Source of the DNA: an uncultured Lachnospiraceae bacterium
GTDB lineage: Bacteria; Bacillota; Clostridia; Lachnospirales; Lachnospiraceae
Length of the DNA stretch: 64,000 nt
Reading direction: 5' to 3'
Assembly (NCBI GenBank): GCA_934401915.1
Contig: CAKRSV010000004.1
Location: forward strand, 242,847-306,846
Part shown: positions 27,618 to 35,544 of the stretch, piece after piece
Position numbering within the stretch: the stretch's first letter is position 1
How the letters are laid out: each line of letters opens with the position of its first letter
Notes under the pieces: model-generated
What the model saw: the letters and a program-made list of their open reading frames with translations, nothing else
Told to the model about the DNA's origin: nothing
The model's database searches: none
Position numbers and translations under genes: made by a program

Positions 27618-27689
27618 AAAACCGATAGGAAAATCGGAAATTGATATGACCTGTTTGCCCGAGAGTGAAATAAACTGTTCGGGCTTTTT
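27559..27689 (+). promoter_or_regulatory. attenuator: competing antiterminator and terminator stems
   Basis: ACTCTCGGGCAAA (27559-27571) is perfectly complementary to TTTGCCCGAGAGT (27654-27666). The second arm also supplies GCCCGA (27657-27662), which pairs with TCGGGC (27679-27684) followed by TTTTT, a terminator. The two helices exclude each other. A second copy of CTCGGGCA at about 27580 could also compete. This is the layout of a transcription attenuator ahead of metN. Confidence 0.65.
27657..27689 (+). terminator. leader terminator upstream of metN
   Basis: GCCCGA (27657-27662) and TCGGGC (27679-27684), with inner AGT/ACT pairing, are followed by five T residues. It would stop transcription before metN unless the antiterminator forms. 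Confidence 0.65.
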
Positions 27690-27778
27690 CTATGCAGCCG
27701 AAAAGGCGGCCGGCGCAGGAGGAATCCTGACAGGCGGGGCAGAAGGCCTGCAGATCGGAAGAAAAGGATGGGAGAAAA

Positions 27779-28807
27779 ATGGCACTGATAGAACTGCAGC
27801 ACATAAGCAAATCGTTTGAACAAAAAGGAGAACAGGTTCAGGCGTTACAGGATATCAATCTCAGCATAGAGCGCGCGGACATCTACGGGATCATCGGAAT
27901 GTCCGGTGCAGGAAAAAGCACGCTGGTGCGATGTCTGAATTATCTGGAACGCCCAACGGAAGGAGAGGTGCTCATCGACGGAAGGAACATGGGTACTCTT
28001 TCAGAGAAAGAGCTGCGTAAGCAGCGGGGCGATATCGCGATGATCTTTCAGCATTTCAACCTGCTGATGCAGAAAAACGTGATCAGCAATGTGTGTTTTC
28101 CGCTGAGACTTCAGGGAGTCAGCAAGGAGAAGGCGAGGAAAAGAGCGACGGAGCTTTTAAAGACGGTCGGGCTGGAGGATAAGGCGAGAGCGTATCCGGC
28201 ACAGCTTTCCGGCGGACAGAAGCAGCGGGTTGCGATCGCGAGAGCGCTTGCCTCGGATCCGAAGATTCTCCTTTGCGATGAGGCGACCAGCGCGCTGGAT
28301 CCGCAGACGACGGTATCGATCCTGAATCTTTTGAAACAGATCAATCAGGAGCTTGGGATCACCATCGTGATCATCACCCATCAGATGAGCGTGGTGCAGG
28401 AGATCTGCAACAAGGTTGCGATCATAGAAAACGGACGGCTGGTCGAGAATGGTACGGTGGCGGAGGTCTTTTCCAGTCCACGTTCCCGGGCTGCCAAGGA
28501 GCTGATCTTTGGACAGAACACCAAAGGGATCGAGGGATTGCAGAAAACGGTCAGCCGGCTGGAGTCAGACCGGAAGATCCGGATCGTATTTTCGGACAAT
28601 TCGGCGTTCGAGCCGGTGATAGCCAACATGATCCTGCATTTTGGGATGCCGGTCAATATCCTTCAGGCAGATACCAAAAATGTCGGCGGCGTGGCAAAGG
28701 GCGAGATGATCTTAGGTCTGCCGGGCGATCTTCATTTGCAGGTGGACATGATAGAGTATCTGATGGAAAAGGGATTAAAGGTACAGGAGGTGTCGGAAGA
28801 TGTTTGA
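27779..28807 (+). CDS. metN: methionine ABC transporter ATP-binding protein MetN
   Basis: The 342-aa ATPase of the methionine importer. Walker A GMSGAGKST is at residues 40-48, the Q-loop in FQHFNLL, the signature LSGGQKQR, Walker B ILLCDEATSALDP and the switch histidine in VIITHQM. Residues 265-342 form the NIL regulatory domain, which in E. coli MetN binds methionine and inhibits transport. The stop overlaps metI by 8 nt. Expression probably depends on the upstream attenuator. Confidence 0.95.
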   Translation: MALIELQHISKSFEQKGEQVQALQDINLSIERADIYGIIGMSGAGKSTLVRCLNYLERPTEGEVLIDGRNMGTLSEKELRKQRGDIAMIFQHFNLLMQKNVISNVCFPLRLQGVSKEKARKRATELLKTVGLEDKARAYPAQLSGGQKQRVAIARALASDPKILLCDEATSALDPQTTVSILNLLKQINQELGITIVIITHQMSVVQEICNKVAIIENGRLVENGTVAEVFSSPRSRAAKELIFGQNTKGIEGLQKTVSRLESDRKIRIVFSDNSAFEPVIANMILHFGMPVNILQADTKNVGGVAKGEMILGLPGDLHLQVDMIEYLMEKGLKVQEVSEDV

Positions 28808-29459
28808 CAGTCAGGTGATAAAAATGCTTTTGGAAGGGATCAGGGATACCGTATATATGACGCTGGTATCCACCTTCGCCGGGTATGTGATCGGACTTCC
28901 GATGGGAGTGGTTCTGACCGTGACAGACAAGGATGGCATAAAGCCAAATGCGGTGATCTACCGGATCCTGGATGCGATATCCAACGTGGTGAGGAGCATC
29001 CCGTTCCTGATCCTGCTGATCCTGCTGATCCCCTTTACAAGGCTGATCGTAGGAAAAAGCTACGGCTCTACGGCGACGATCATCCCGCTGGTGATCACAG
29101 CGGCTCCCTATATCGCAAGAATGGTGGAATCCTCCTTAAAGGAAGTGGATAAAGGCGTGATCGAAGCGGCCAAGTCCATGGGGGCAACGAATCTGGACAT
29201 CATCTTCCGCGTTATGCTGGTGGAGGCGAGAACTTCGCTGATCATGGGAGCGACGATAGCGATGGGAACGATCCTCGGCTACTCGGCAATGGCGGGTACA
29301 GTAGGAGGAGGCGGACTCGGAGATATCGCAGTGCGCTACGGATACTATCGGTGGCAGACCAATATAATGATCGTTACCGTGATACTGATTATCATTCTGT
29401 TCCAGATCTTTCAGACGGTCGGCATGAAGACCGCCGGAAAGCTGGACAGGAGAAAATAA
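28800..29459 (+). CDS. metI: methionine ABC transporter permease MetI
   Basis: A 219-aa membrane protein with about five helices. The ABC permease EAA loop is visible as EAAKSMGATNLDIIFRVML near residue 121. MetI dimerises in the membrane and couples with MetN. The ATG lies inside the end of metN, preceded by AGGAGGTG, so translation is coupled. metQ follows. Confidence 0.95.
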   Translation: MFDSQVIKMLLEGIRDTVYMTLVSTFAGYVIGLPMGVVLTVTDKDGIKPNAVIYRILDAISNVVRSIPFLILLILLIPFTRLIVGKSYGSTATIIPLVITAAPYIARMVESSLKEVDKGVIEAAKSMGATNLDIIFRVMLVEARTSLIMGATIAMGTILGYSAMAGTVGGGGLGDIAVRYGYYRWQTNIMIVTVILIIILFQIFQTVGMKTAGKLDRRK

Positions 29460-29491
29460 TAAAAAATGAGGAAAGAATGAGGAGAAAAATT

Positions 29492-30409
29492 ATGAGAAAG
29501 AAATTAGTAGCAGGATTACTTACAGGAGCACTTGCAGTTGCAGCACTTACCGGATGCGGAGACAAGGCTGACAGCACGGCAGCACAGAGCACGGAAAGCA
29601 CAGAGACAACGGAGAATGAGACGGCAGACGCCGCAAGCGCGGACGCTGAGAGCGCTGATACCCAGAGCGCCGATCCGGTCGTGATCAAGATCGCAGCATC
29701 CGCAACACCGCACGCAGAGATCCTGGAGCAGGCGAAGCCGATCCTGGCAGAACAGGGTTATGATCTGGAGATCACCGTATTCGATGACTATATTCAGCCG
29801 GGACTTGTTGTAGAGAGCGGAGAATTTGACGCAAACTATGCGGTACACGTACCGTTCCTTGAGACATTCAACGAGGAGCAGGGAACACATCTGGTGAGTG
29901 CAGGCGGCATCCACTACGAGCCGTTTGGAATCTATCCGGGAACAAAGGCTACGCTGGATGAGGTTGCAGAGGGGGATGTGATCGCTATCCCTAACGATAC
30001 GACCAACGAGGCGAGAGCGCTTCTGCTTCTTCAGGATAACGGACTGCTCAAGCTCAAGGACGGCGTCGGACTGACAGCGACAGTCAACGATATTGAGGAA
30101 AATCCGCAGAACCTCGTTTTCGAGGAGCTGGAGGCAGCACAGATCGCCAGAGTAAAGGACGAGGTTGCCTATGTGGTTCTGAACGGTAACTACGCACTGG
30201 AGGCTGGTCTTTCCGTAGGAAGAGATTCCATCGCCTACGAGTCGTCCGATTCGGAGGCAGCCAAGACCTATGTGAACGTCATCGTAGTCAAGGAAGGAAA
30301 CGAAAACAGCGACGCGATCAAGGCCCTTGTCGATGTGCTCAAGTCAGATGCGATCAAGCAGTACATTAAGGATACCTACGACGGAGCAGTAATTCCTTTC
30401 GAAGGCTAA
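29492..30409 (+). CDS. metQ: methionine-binding lipoprotein MetQ (NlpA family)
   Basis: The 305-aa substrate-binding protein. The lipoprotein signal is LLTGALAVAALTGCGDK, with the acylated Cys in LTGC. A Ser/Thr/Glu/Ala-rich linker follows, then the NlpA/MetQ fold with IKIAASATPHAEIL, EITVFDDYIQPGLVVESGEFDANYAVHVPFL and VIAIPNDTTNEARALLLLQ. The frame is open upstream, but ATG 29492 has GAGGAG at the right distance and gives the proper signal peptide. It delivers methionine (possibly D-Met or related compounds) to MetNI. Confidence 0.94.
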   Translation: MRKKLVAGLLTGALAVAALTGCGDKADSTAAQSTESTETTENETADAASADAESADTQSADPVVIKIAASATPHAEILEQAKPILAEQGYDLEITVFDDYIQPGLVVESGEFDANYAVHVPFLETFNEEQGTHLVSAGGIHYEPFGIYPGTKATLDEVAEGDVIAIPNDTTNEARALLLLQDNGLLKLKDGVGLTATVNDIEENPQNLVFEELEAAQIARVKDEVAYVVLNGNYALEAGLSVGRDSIAYESSDSEAAKTYVNVIVVKEGNENSDAIKALVDVLKSDAIKQYIKDTYDGAVIPFEG

Positions 30410-30540
30410 ACGATCATGGTATTCTTTTCCAATCTGGAAAAAATGCTATACAGAACCCGCGAAATATGTTATCTTTATGAAGGAAATGTTAAATAAAGTA
30501 ACAAACGATGGGGAAAAGTAACAGAAACGTAACAATTATG

Positions 30541-30574
30541 TATGCCGGTCTGGTTTTCCAGCCGGCATATTTTT
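30541..30574 (+). terminator. metNIQ terminator
   Basis: TATGCCGGTCTGG (30541-30553) pairs with CCAGCCGGCATA (30558-30569) with a small bulge, followed by TTTTTC. Confidence 0.82.
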
Positions 30575-30620
30575 CTGTTAAGAGAAACCTGAAAAATACA
30601 GACGGGAAATGGAGAAAAGC

Positions 30621-31691
30621 ATGAAAAGAGCACAAAAGCAGGGATGGAAGAAAACGATAGCGGCAGGACTGGCAGTCTGTATGCTCGCAGGTCTGCCGGT
30701 ATGTCCGGTACAGGCAGTGGGAGCAGGCAGCGCGATCGCGAAGGGGATCGATGTATCCAAGCACAATCTGGCGATCGACTGGAGTCAGGTTCCGGGGTCC
30801 GGGATCAGCTTTGCCTTCGTCAAGGCCGGGAGCACCAATTCCGGGGTAGATCCCTACTTTGACGCCAATATGCAGGGGGCGAACGCGGCGGGACTCCGTA
30901 CGGGCGTGTATCTCTATTCCTATGCGGCGAATGTGGAGCAGGCGCAGAATGAGGCGAATCAGCTTTTGCAGTGGATCGGAAATTATACGGTAAGCTATCC
31001 GGTGGTCTATGATGTGGAGGCAGCCTGCCACAAAAATATGTCCCAGGAACAGCTGCAGGCGATCATCAACACCTTCTGTTCCACGGTGGAGGCAGCCGGA
31101 TATTATCCGGTGGTATATTCCTACAAGAATATGTTCCAGAACAAGATCGGAAACATAGCCTATGACAAATGGGTCGCACAGTATGCGGATGCGCTGGAGT
31201 ATGACGGCGCTTCCATCTGGCAGAGCAGCTCCCACGGAAGCGTTGCCGGCGTGCCGACCAGAGTGGATATCAACTACCAGTTTAAGGACTATTCCTCGCT
31301 GATCCCCGCCAACGGCTTTGCCAAGAGAGGGGACAACACGGTCTTTTTTGCAAATTACAGAAAACAGCGTTCCTGCTGGGCTGCCTGGGAGGATAAAAAA
31401 TACCACCTGGACGAGAACGGCTTCGTACAGAAAGGATGCTGGTTCGAGGATGAGAGCGGCAGATATTTCCTGGCGACCAAGGATGGACATGCCCTGCGGG
31501 AGGATGTGACGATCCAGGGAGCAGAGTACTACTTTGATGAGAACGCCGTGATGCAGACGGGTCTGGTGACGCGTCCGGACGGCAACACCTACTACTACGA
31601 TGAGACAGGCGCGCTGCAGAAAAATATCACGGTAAATATAGACGGCGTGGAGTATACTGTGGACAAAAAAGGCATTGCGACGCAAAATTAA
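30621..31691 (+). CDS. secreted GH25 lysozyme with cell-wall-binding repeats
   Basis: A 356-aa secreted muramidase. The signal peptide spans residues 1-32 and probably ends at VQA. The GH25 domain (40-235) has GIDVSKHN with D44 and the catalytic VVYDVEA with D131 and E133. The C-terminal 100 residues hold aromatic repeats of the choline/cell-wall-binding type (KYHLDENGFVQKGCW, YYFDENAVMQTG, YYYDETGALQKN). It would cut the glycan chains of peptidoglycan for wall turnover or attack on other bacteria. ATG 30621 is preferred because GGAG (30611-30614) is correctly spaced. No holin or phage gene is nearby. Confidence 0.9.
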   Translation: MKRAQKQGWKKTIAAGLAVCMLAGLPVCPVQAVGAGSAIAKGIDVSKHNLAIDWSQVPGSGISFAFVKAGSTNSGVDPYFDANMQGANAAGLRTGVYLYSYAANVEQAQNEANQLLQWIGNYTVSYPVVYDVEAACHKNMSQEQLQAIINTFCSTVEAAGYYPVVYSYKNMFQNKIGNIAYDKWVAQYADALEYDGASIWQSSSHGSVAGVPTRVDINYQFKDYSSLIPANGFAKRGDNTVFFANYRKQRSCWAAWEDKKYHLDENGFVQKGCWFEDESGRYFLATKDGHALREDVTIQGAEYYFDENAVMQTGLVTRPDGNTYYYDETGALQKNITVNIDGVEYTVDKKGIATQN

Positions 31692-31717
31692 AAGAGAAAT
31701 CTGAAAAGGAAATCAGG

Positions 31718-31766
31718 AACGGTTTGGTCGTCAGCTCAGGTTCGGGCAGGACCAAATCGTTTTTTA
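31718..31766 (+). terminator. terminator after the lysozyme gene
   Basis: AACGGTTTGGTC (31718-31729) pairs with GACCAAATCGTT (31750-31761) with one wobble, across a 20-nt loop, ending in a T run to 31765. Confidence 0.8.
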
Positions 31767-31851
31767 GTGCTTTCAAAAACCAGACCTTTAGTATATAATA
31801 GATTCTGAGTAAGTATGAAAACGGCTGGAAGGAAAAGAGGACAGACGTTAT

Positions 31852-32178
31852 ATGGACTGTAAGCAGGCAGAGAAAATCATTCCTTCTTTTCTGCGTAAGG
31901 ATCTGGAGGGACGCAAGCTGGCGCAGTTTGTGGAACATATAGAGGATTGCCCGGAGTGCAGGGAGGAGCTTTCGATCCAGTTTCTGGTGACAGAGGGTAT
32001 GGAGAAGCTGGAAGAAGGGAATAGCTTTAATCTGCAGGAGGAGCTTCATGAGCGAATGGAAGAGGCGAGAAAGCATATCCGGATCAACCAGATGCTCAAA
32101 AATACGCTGCGGTGGCTGGAGCTGGCGGTGACCGCGGCGATCGTGTCGGCTCTTTGCGTGTATTTCCGCTGGATCTAG
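31852..32178 (+). CDS. zinc-finger (zf-HC2) anti-sigma-like membrane protein
   Basis: A 108-aa protein. The N-terminal zf-HC2 motif is MDCKQAEKII with a later HIEDCPECREEL, giving the Cys, His and CxxC zinc ligands. Residues 87-106 (LELAVTAAIVSALCVYF) form one C-terminal membrane helix. This is the layout of a short anti-sigma factor, cytoplasmic domain first. No sigma factor gene is next to it, and the space after the membrane helix is only two or three residues. TATAAT at 31794-31799 is the likely -10. polA follows 46 nt later and may be cotranscribed. Confidence 0.75.
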   Translation: MDCKQAEKIIPSFLRKDLEGRKLAQFVEHIEDCPECREELSIQFLVTEGMEKLEEGNSFNLQEELHERMEEARKHIRINQMLKNTLRWLELAVTAAIVSALCVYFRWI

Positions 32179-32224
32179 GCGGAGGCGCATGCGCCTTACA
32201 AGGATAGAAAGGTTATCAGATGAT

Positions 32225-34939
32225 ATGGCATCGAAAATTGTATTGATAGATGGACACAGCATTTTAAACAGAGCGTTTTATGGCGTGCCGGAGCTGACGA
32301 ACAGCCAGGGACTGCACACCAACGCGGTGTATGGCTTTCTGAACATCATGTTTAAGATCCTGGAGGAGGAGAAGCCGGAATATCTGACCGTGGCGTTTGA
32401 CGTGCATGCACCGACGTTCCGGCATGAGATCTACGAGGCTTACAAGGGCACCAGAAAGCCGATGCCGGAGGAGCTGAGAGAGCAGGTTCCGGTCATGAAG
32501 CAGATGCTGCAGGCCATGGGGATCTGCACGGTGGAGAAACCGGGACTGGAGGCGGATGACATTCTGGGAACGATCGCCAAACGCGGCGAGCGCGAGGGGA
32601 TGGAGGTTTCCCTGGTATCTGGCGACCGGGATCTTTTGCAGATCGCATCGGAGCATATCCGGATCCGGATCCCTAAGACCAGGGGAGGACGGACGGAGAT
32701 CGAAGATTATTATGCGGCAGATGTAAAGGAGGCCTATCAGGTCACGCCGACGCAGTTTATCGACTTGAAGGCGCTGATGGGCGATACGGCGGACAATATC
32801 CCCGGCGTGCCGAAGGTGGGCGAAAAGACAGCCACCAGCCTGATGGTGCAGTTTGGCTCGCTGGAGAACATCTATGCGCACGTGGATGAGGTAGAAAAGA
32901 AGTCGATCCGGGAATCTCTCATCGCCAACAGGAAGCTGGCGGATTTGAGCAAGACGCTTGCAACGATCAATGTCGAGGGAGAGTTCGACTATGATTTTGA
33001 GCAGGCAAGGATAGGAAACTTTTATACCGAGGAGGCTTATGTCCTCTGCAAGCAGCTCGAATTTAAGAATCTGCTCGGACGGTTTGACAAGAGCGTTGCG
33101 TCGGTGGGGGCGGAGGCTTCCCGCTTCGCGCTGCTGGGAGATCTGGCGGCGGCAGAGGAGTTTTTTGCAAAGTGCGGCGGACTGAAAAAGGATACGGAGA
33201 TCGGACTCGCCTTTCTCCGGGAGAAAAAGACCGGCGAATGTGTCGGCGCGGCGTTTGCCCTCGCCCCCGATCAGGTGTGGTTCCTTCCCTGCGAAGGACT
33301 GGTGACGGCTGCGTATCTGCAGGAGCGTCTCACGGTGCTGAACCGGGCAGGTGACTGTCGCTTTGCCGTGGCAGGGATCAAGGGCAGCTACGATATGCTG
33401 GAGGAAAAGGATACGTCTGGAATGTGGCAGGATGCGGACGGAACACCGGATGTGCTGACGCCCTATCGCCAGAAGCGCTATTTCGACGTACTTCTGGCAG
33501 CTTACCTGCTCAATCCGCTGAAAAATGATTACGAGACGGTACATGTCGCTTCAGAGTATCTGGGGCTGACGATCCCGGACCGGGAGCAGGTCTGCGGCAA
33601 GGGAACTTTCCGGGAAGCGCTTGATAAGTCGCCGGAGGATGTGAAAAACTACGCCTGTTATCAGGCTTATGTGTGCCTTATGGCGGCATCGCTTTTGAGG
33701 GACAGACTGAAGCAGCAGGGCATGGAAAGGCTGATGGATGAGATAGAGATGCCGCTGACAAGGGTGCTCTACGAGATGGAGCAGAACGGTATCCTCGTCA
33801 GACCGGATGAGCTCAAAGCCTATGGCGAGGCACTGCAGGGACGTATCGTGGAGCTGGAGCAGTCGATCTACCGGATGGCGGGATGCGAGTTTAACATCAA
33901 CTCGCCGAAACAGCTCGGAGAGATCCTGTTTGAAAAAATGGGGATCAAGGGCGGAAAAAAGACGAAGACCGGTTACTCGACCGCCGCGGATGTGTTGGAA
34001 AAACTCGCCGCGGAGCAGCCGATCGTAAAGGATATTCTGGAATACCGCGGACTTGCCAAGCTGAAATCTACCTATGCAGATGGACTGGCGGCGTATATCG
34101 ACGATACTGGAAGGATCCACAGCACATTCAATCAGACGATCACGGCGACCGGGCGGATCAGCTCGACGGAGCCGAATCTGCAGAACATTCCTATGCGGAT
34201 GGAGCCGGGAAGAAGGATCCGCAAGGTGTTTGTGCCGCAGGAGGGTTTCCTGTTTACCGACGCGGACTACTCACAGATCGAGCTTAGGATCCTCGCGCAT
34301 ATGTCGGAGGACCAGCAGTTGATCGAGGCGTATCAGATGGATGAGGATATCCACCGGATCACTGCCTCCAAAGTGTTCCACACGCCGTTTGACGAAGTGA
34401 CGGATCTGCAGCGCCGGAACGCCAAGGCTGTCAACTTCGGCATTGTGTACGGGATCAGCTCGTTCGGGCTTAGTCAGGATCTGAGCATTTCCAAGAAGGA
34501 AGCGGCGGCTTATATCGATCAGTATTTTGAGACGTATCCGGGGATCAAAAAGTTCCTGGACACGACGGTTGAGACGGCGAAGAAGCAGGGATATGTGACT
34601 ACTTTATATGGAAGAAGAAGACCGGTTCCAGAGCTCTCCTCCAGCAATTTCATGCAGCGATCCTTCGGAGAGCGTGTGGCGATGAATTCACCGATCCAGG
34701 GAACGGCGGCAGACATCATGAAGATCGCCATGATCCGGGTGTGGGAGCGGATGAAGAGAGAGAGGCTGGTGTCGCGTCTGCTGCTGCAGGTACACGATGA
34801 GCTTCTGATCGAGACATGGGAAACAGAAGAGGAGAACGTCAGGACGATCCTCATAGAGGAGATGAAGCACGCGGCAGATCTGTCGGTGACTCTGGAGATC
34901 GACCTGCATACGGGAAAGAACTGGTACGAGGCAAAATGA
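32225..34939 (+). CDS. polA: DNA polymerase I
   Basis: A 904-aa repair and replication polymerase. Residues 1-290 are the 5'-3' exonuclease domain (VLIDGHSILNRAFYG, LVSGDRDLLQI, GDTADNIPGVPKVGEKTA). Residues about 310-500 correspond to the 3'-5' exonuclease fold but look degraded. The Asp of the last exonuclease motif (YxxxD in the E. coli enzyme) seems to be Tyr in NYACYQAYVCL, so proofreading is probably lost. The polymerase domain has motif A DADYSQIELRILAH, motif B RRNAKAVNFGIVYG and motif C QVHDELLIE. ATG 32225 is chosen because AGAAAGG precedes it and homologues start near here. coaE overlaps its end. Confidence 0.96.
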   Translation: MASKIVLIDGHSILNRAFYGVPELTNSQGLHTNAVYGFLNIMFKILEEEKPEYLTVAFDVHAPTFRHEIYEAYKGTRKPMPEELREQVPVMKQMLQAMGICTVEKPGLEADDILGTIAKRGEREGMEVSLVSGDRDLLQIASEHIRIRIPKTRGGRTEIEDYYAADVKEAYQVTPTQFIDLKALMGDTADNIPGVPKVGEKTATSLMVQFGSLENIYAHVDEVEKKSIRESLIANRKLADLSKTLATINVEGEFDYDFEQARIGNFYTEEAYVLCKQLEFKNLLGRFDKSVASVGAEASRFALLGDLAAAEEFFAKCGGLKKDTEIGLAFLREKKTGECVGAAFALAPDQVWFLPCEGLVTAAYLQERLTVLNRAGDCRFAVAGIKGSYDMLEEKDTSGMWQDADGTPDVLTPYRQKRYFDVLLAAYLLNPLKNDYETVHVASEYLGLTIPDREQVCGKGTFREALDKSPEDVKNYACYQAYVCLMAASLLRDRLKQQGMERLMDEIEMPLTRVLYEMEQNGILVRPDELKAYGEALQGRIVELEQSIYRMAGCEFNINSPKQLGEILFEKMGIKGGKKTKTGYSTAADVLEKLAAEQPIVKDILEYRGLAKLKSTYADGLAAYIDDTGRIHSTFNQTITATGRISSTEPNLQNIPMRMEPGRRIRKVFVPQEGFLFTDADYSQIELRILAHMSEDQQLIEAYQMDEDIHRITASKVFHTPFDEVTDLQRRNAKAVNFGIVYGISSFGLSQDLSISKKEAAAYIDQYFETYPGIKKFLDTTVETAKKQGYVTTLYGRRRPVPELSSSNFMQRSFGERVAMNSPIQGTAADIMKIAMIRVWERMKRERLVSRLLLQVHDELLIETWETEEENVRTILIEEMKHAADLSVTLEIDLHTGKNWYEAK

Positions 34940-35544
34940 TGAGGACAATAGGGATCACAGGCGGCGTAGGAGCCGGAAAATCGGAGATCCTTGCCTATCT
35001 CAAAGCGCATTACAGATGCCGCGTCATCATGGCTGACGAGGTGGCAAGAAAGCTGGAAGAACCGGGAGAAATATGTTATAAAAGAATTGTTGCCCTTCTG
35101 GGGGAAACGATCCTTCAGGAGGATGGACAGATCGACCGGGGCGCCATGGCGCAGCTTATCTTTCGAAAGAAAGCGCTTCTGGAAGAGATCAACCGGATCG
35201 TGCATCCGGCGGTGCAGGAGTATATCGAACAGCAGATCGAGTTGGAGAAGAGACAGGAACGATTCGATTTCCTCTTTGTGGAGGCGGCGCTTCTGATCGA
35301 GTGCGGCTACGATACGATTCTGGATGAGCTTTGGTATATATACACCGACGCGGCGGTGCGGCGGGAGCGGCTCAAAAAGGCAAGAGCCTATTCAGATGAA
35401 AAGATTGACAGTATTATGAACGGACAGCTTCCGGAGGAGATGTTCCGGGAGAAATGTCATTTTGTGGTGGACAACAGCGGATCGCTGGAGGCGGCTTGCG
35501 GACAGATCGATAAAAGGTTGGGGGAGAAAACGTGTCAGAAGTGA
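34936..35544 (+). CDS. coaE: dephospho-CoA kinase
   Basis: A 202-aa kinase that phosphorylates dephospho-CoA in the last step of CoA synthesis. The P-loop GITGGVGAGKSEIL lies at residues 6-19, ADEVARKL follows, and the lid region contains RRERLKKAR. The end VDNSGSLEAACGQID is typical. Two starts overlap (ATGATG at 34936 and 34939) with the polA stop inside them, so translation is coupled. polA-coaE pairing is common in Firmicutes. Its end overlaps the next gene by 13 nt. Confidence 0.95.
   Translation: MMRTIGITGGVGAGKSEILAYLKAHYRCRVIMADEVARKLEEPGEICYKRIVALLGETILQEDGQIDRGAMAQLIFRKKALLEEINRIVHPAVQEYIEQQIELEKRQERFDFLFVEAALLIECGYDTILDELWYIYTDAAVRRERLKKARAYSDEKIDSIMNGQLPEEMFREKCHFVVDNSGSLEAACGQIDKRLGEKTCQK

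Larger units (their letters stand above)
27268..27778. other. 511-bp divergent regulatory region before metN
   Basis: The region contains back-to-back promoters for the DUF3877 gene (- strand, 27330-27358) and metN (+, 27389-27417). A structured leader of about 355 nt follows, with a short ORF (27504-27617) and an attenuator (27559-27689). Small stems such as CAAGG/CCTTG and GGAA/TTCC occur between 27427 and 27480. I could not match the core of a SAM riboswitch or a complete T-box. Confidence 0.65.

Noticed and set aside
30621..31691. Phage endolysin as a sign of a prophage
   Set aside because: The lysozyme has a signal peptide and wall-binding repeats, and no phage gene, holin or attachment site is nearby.
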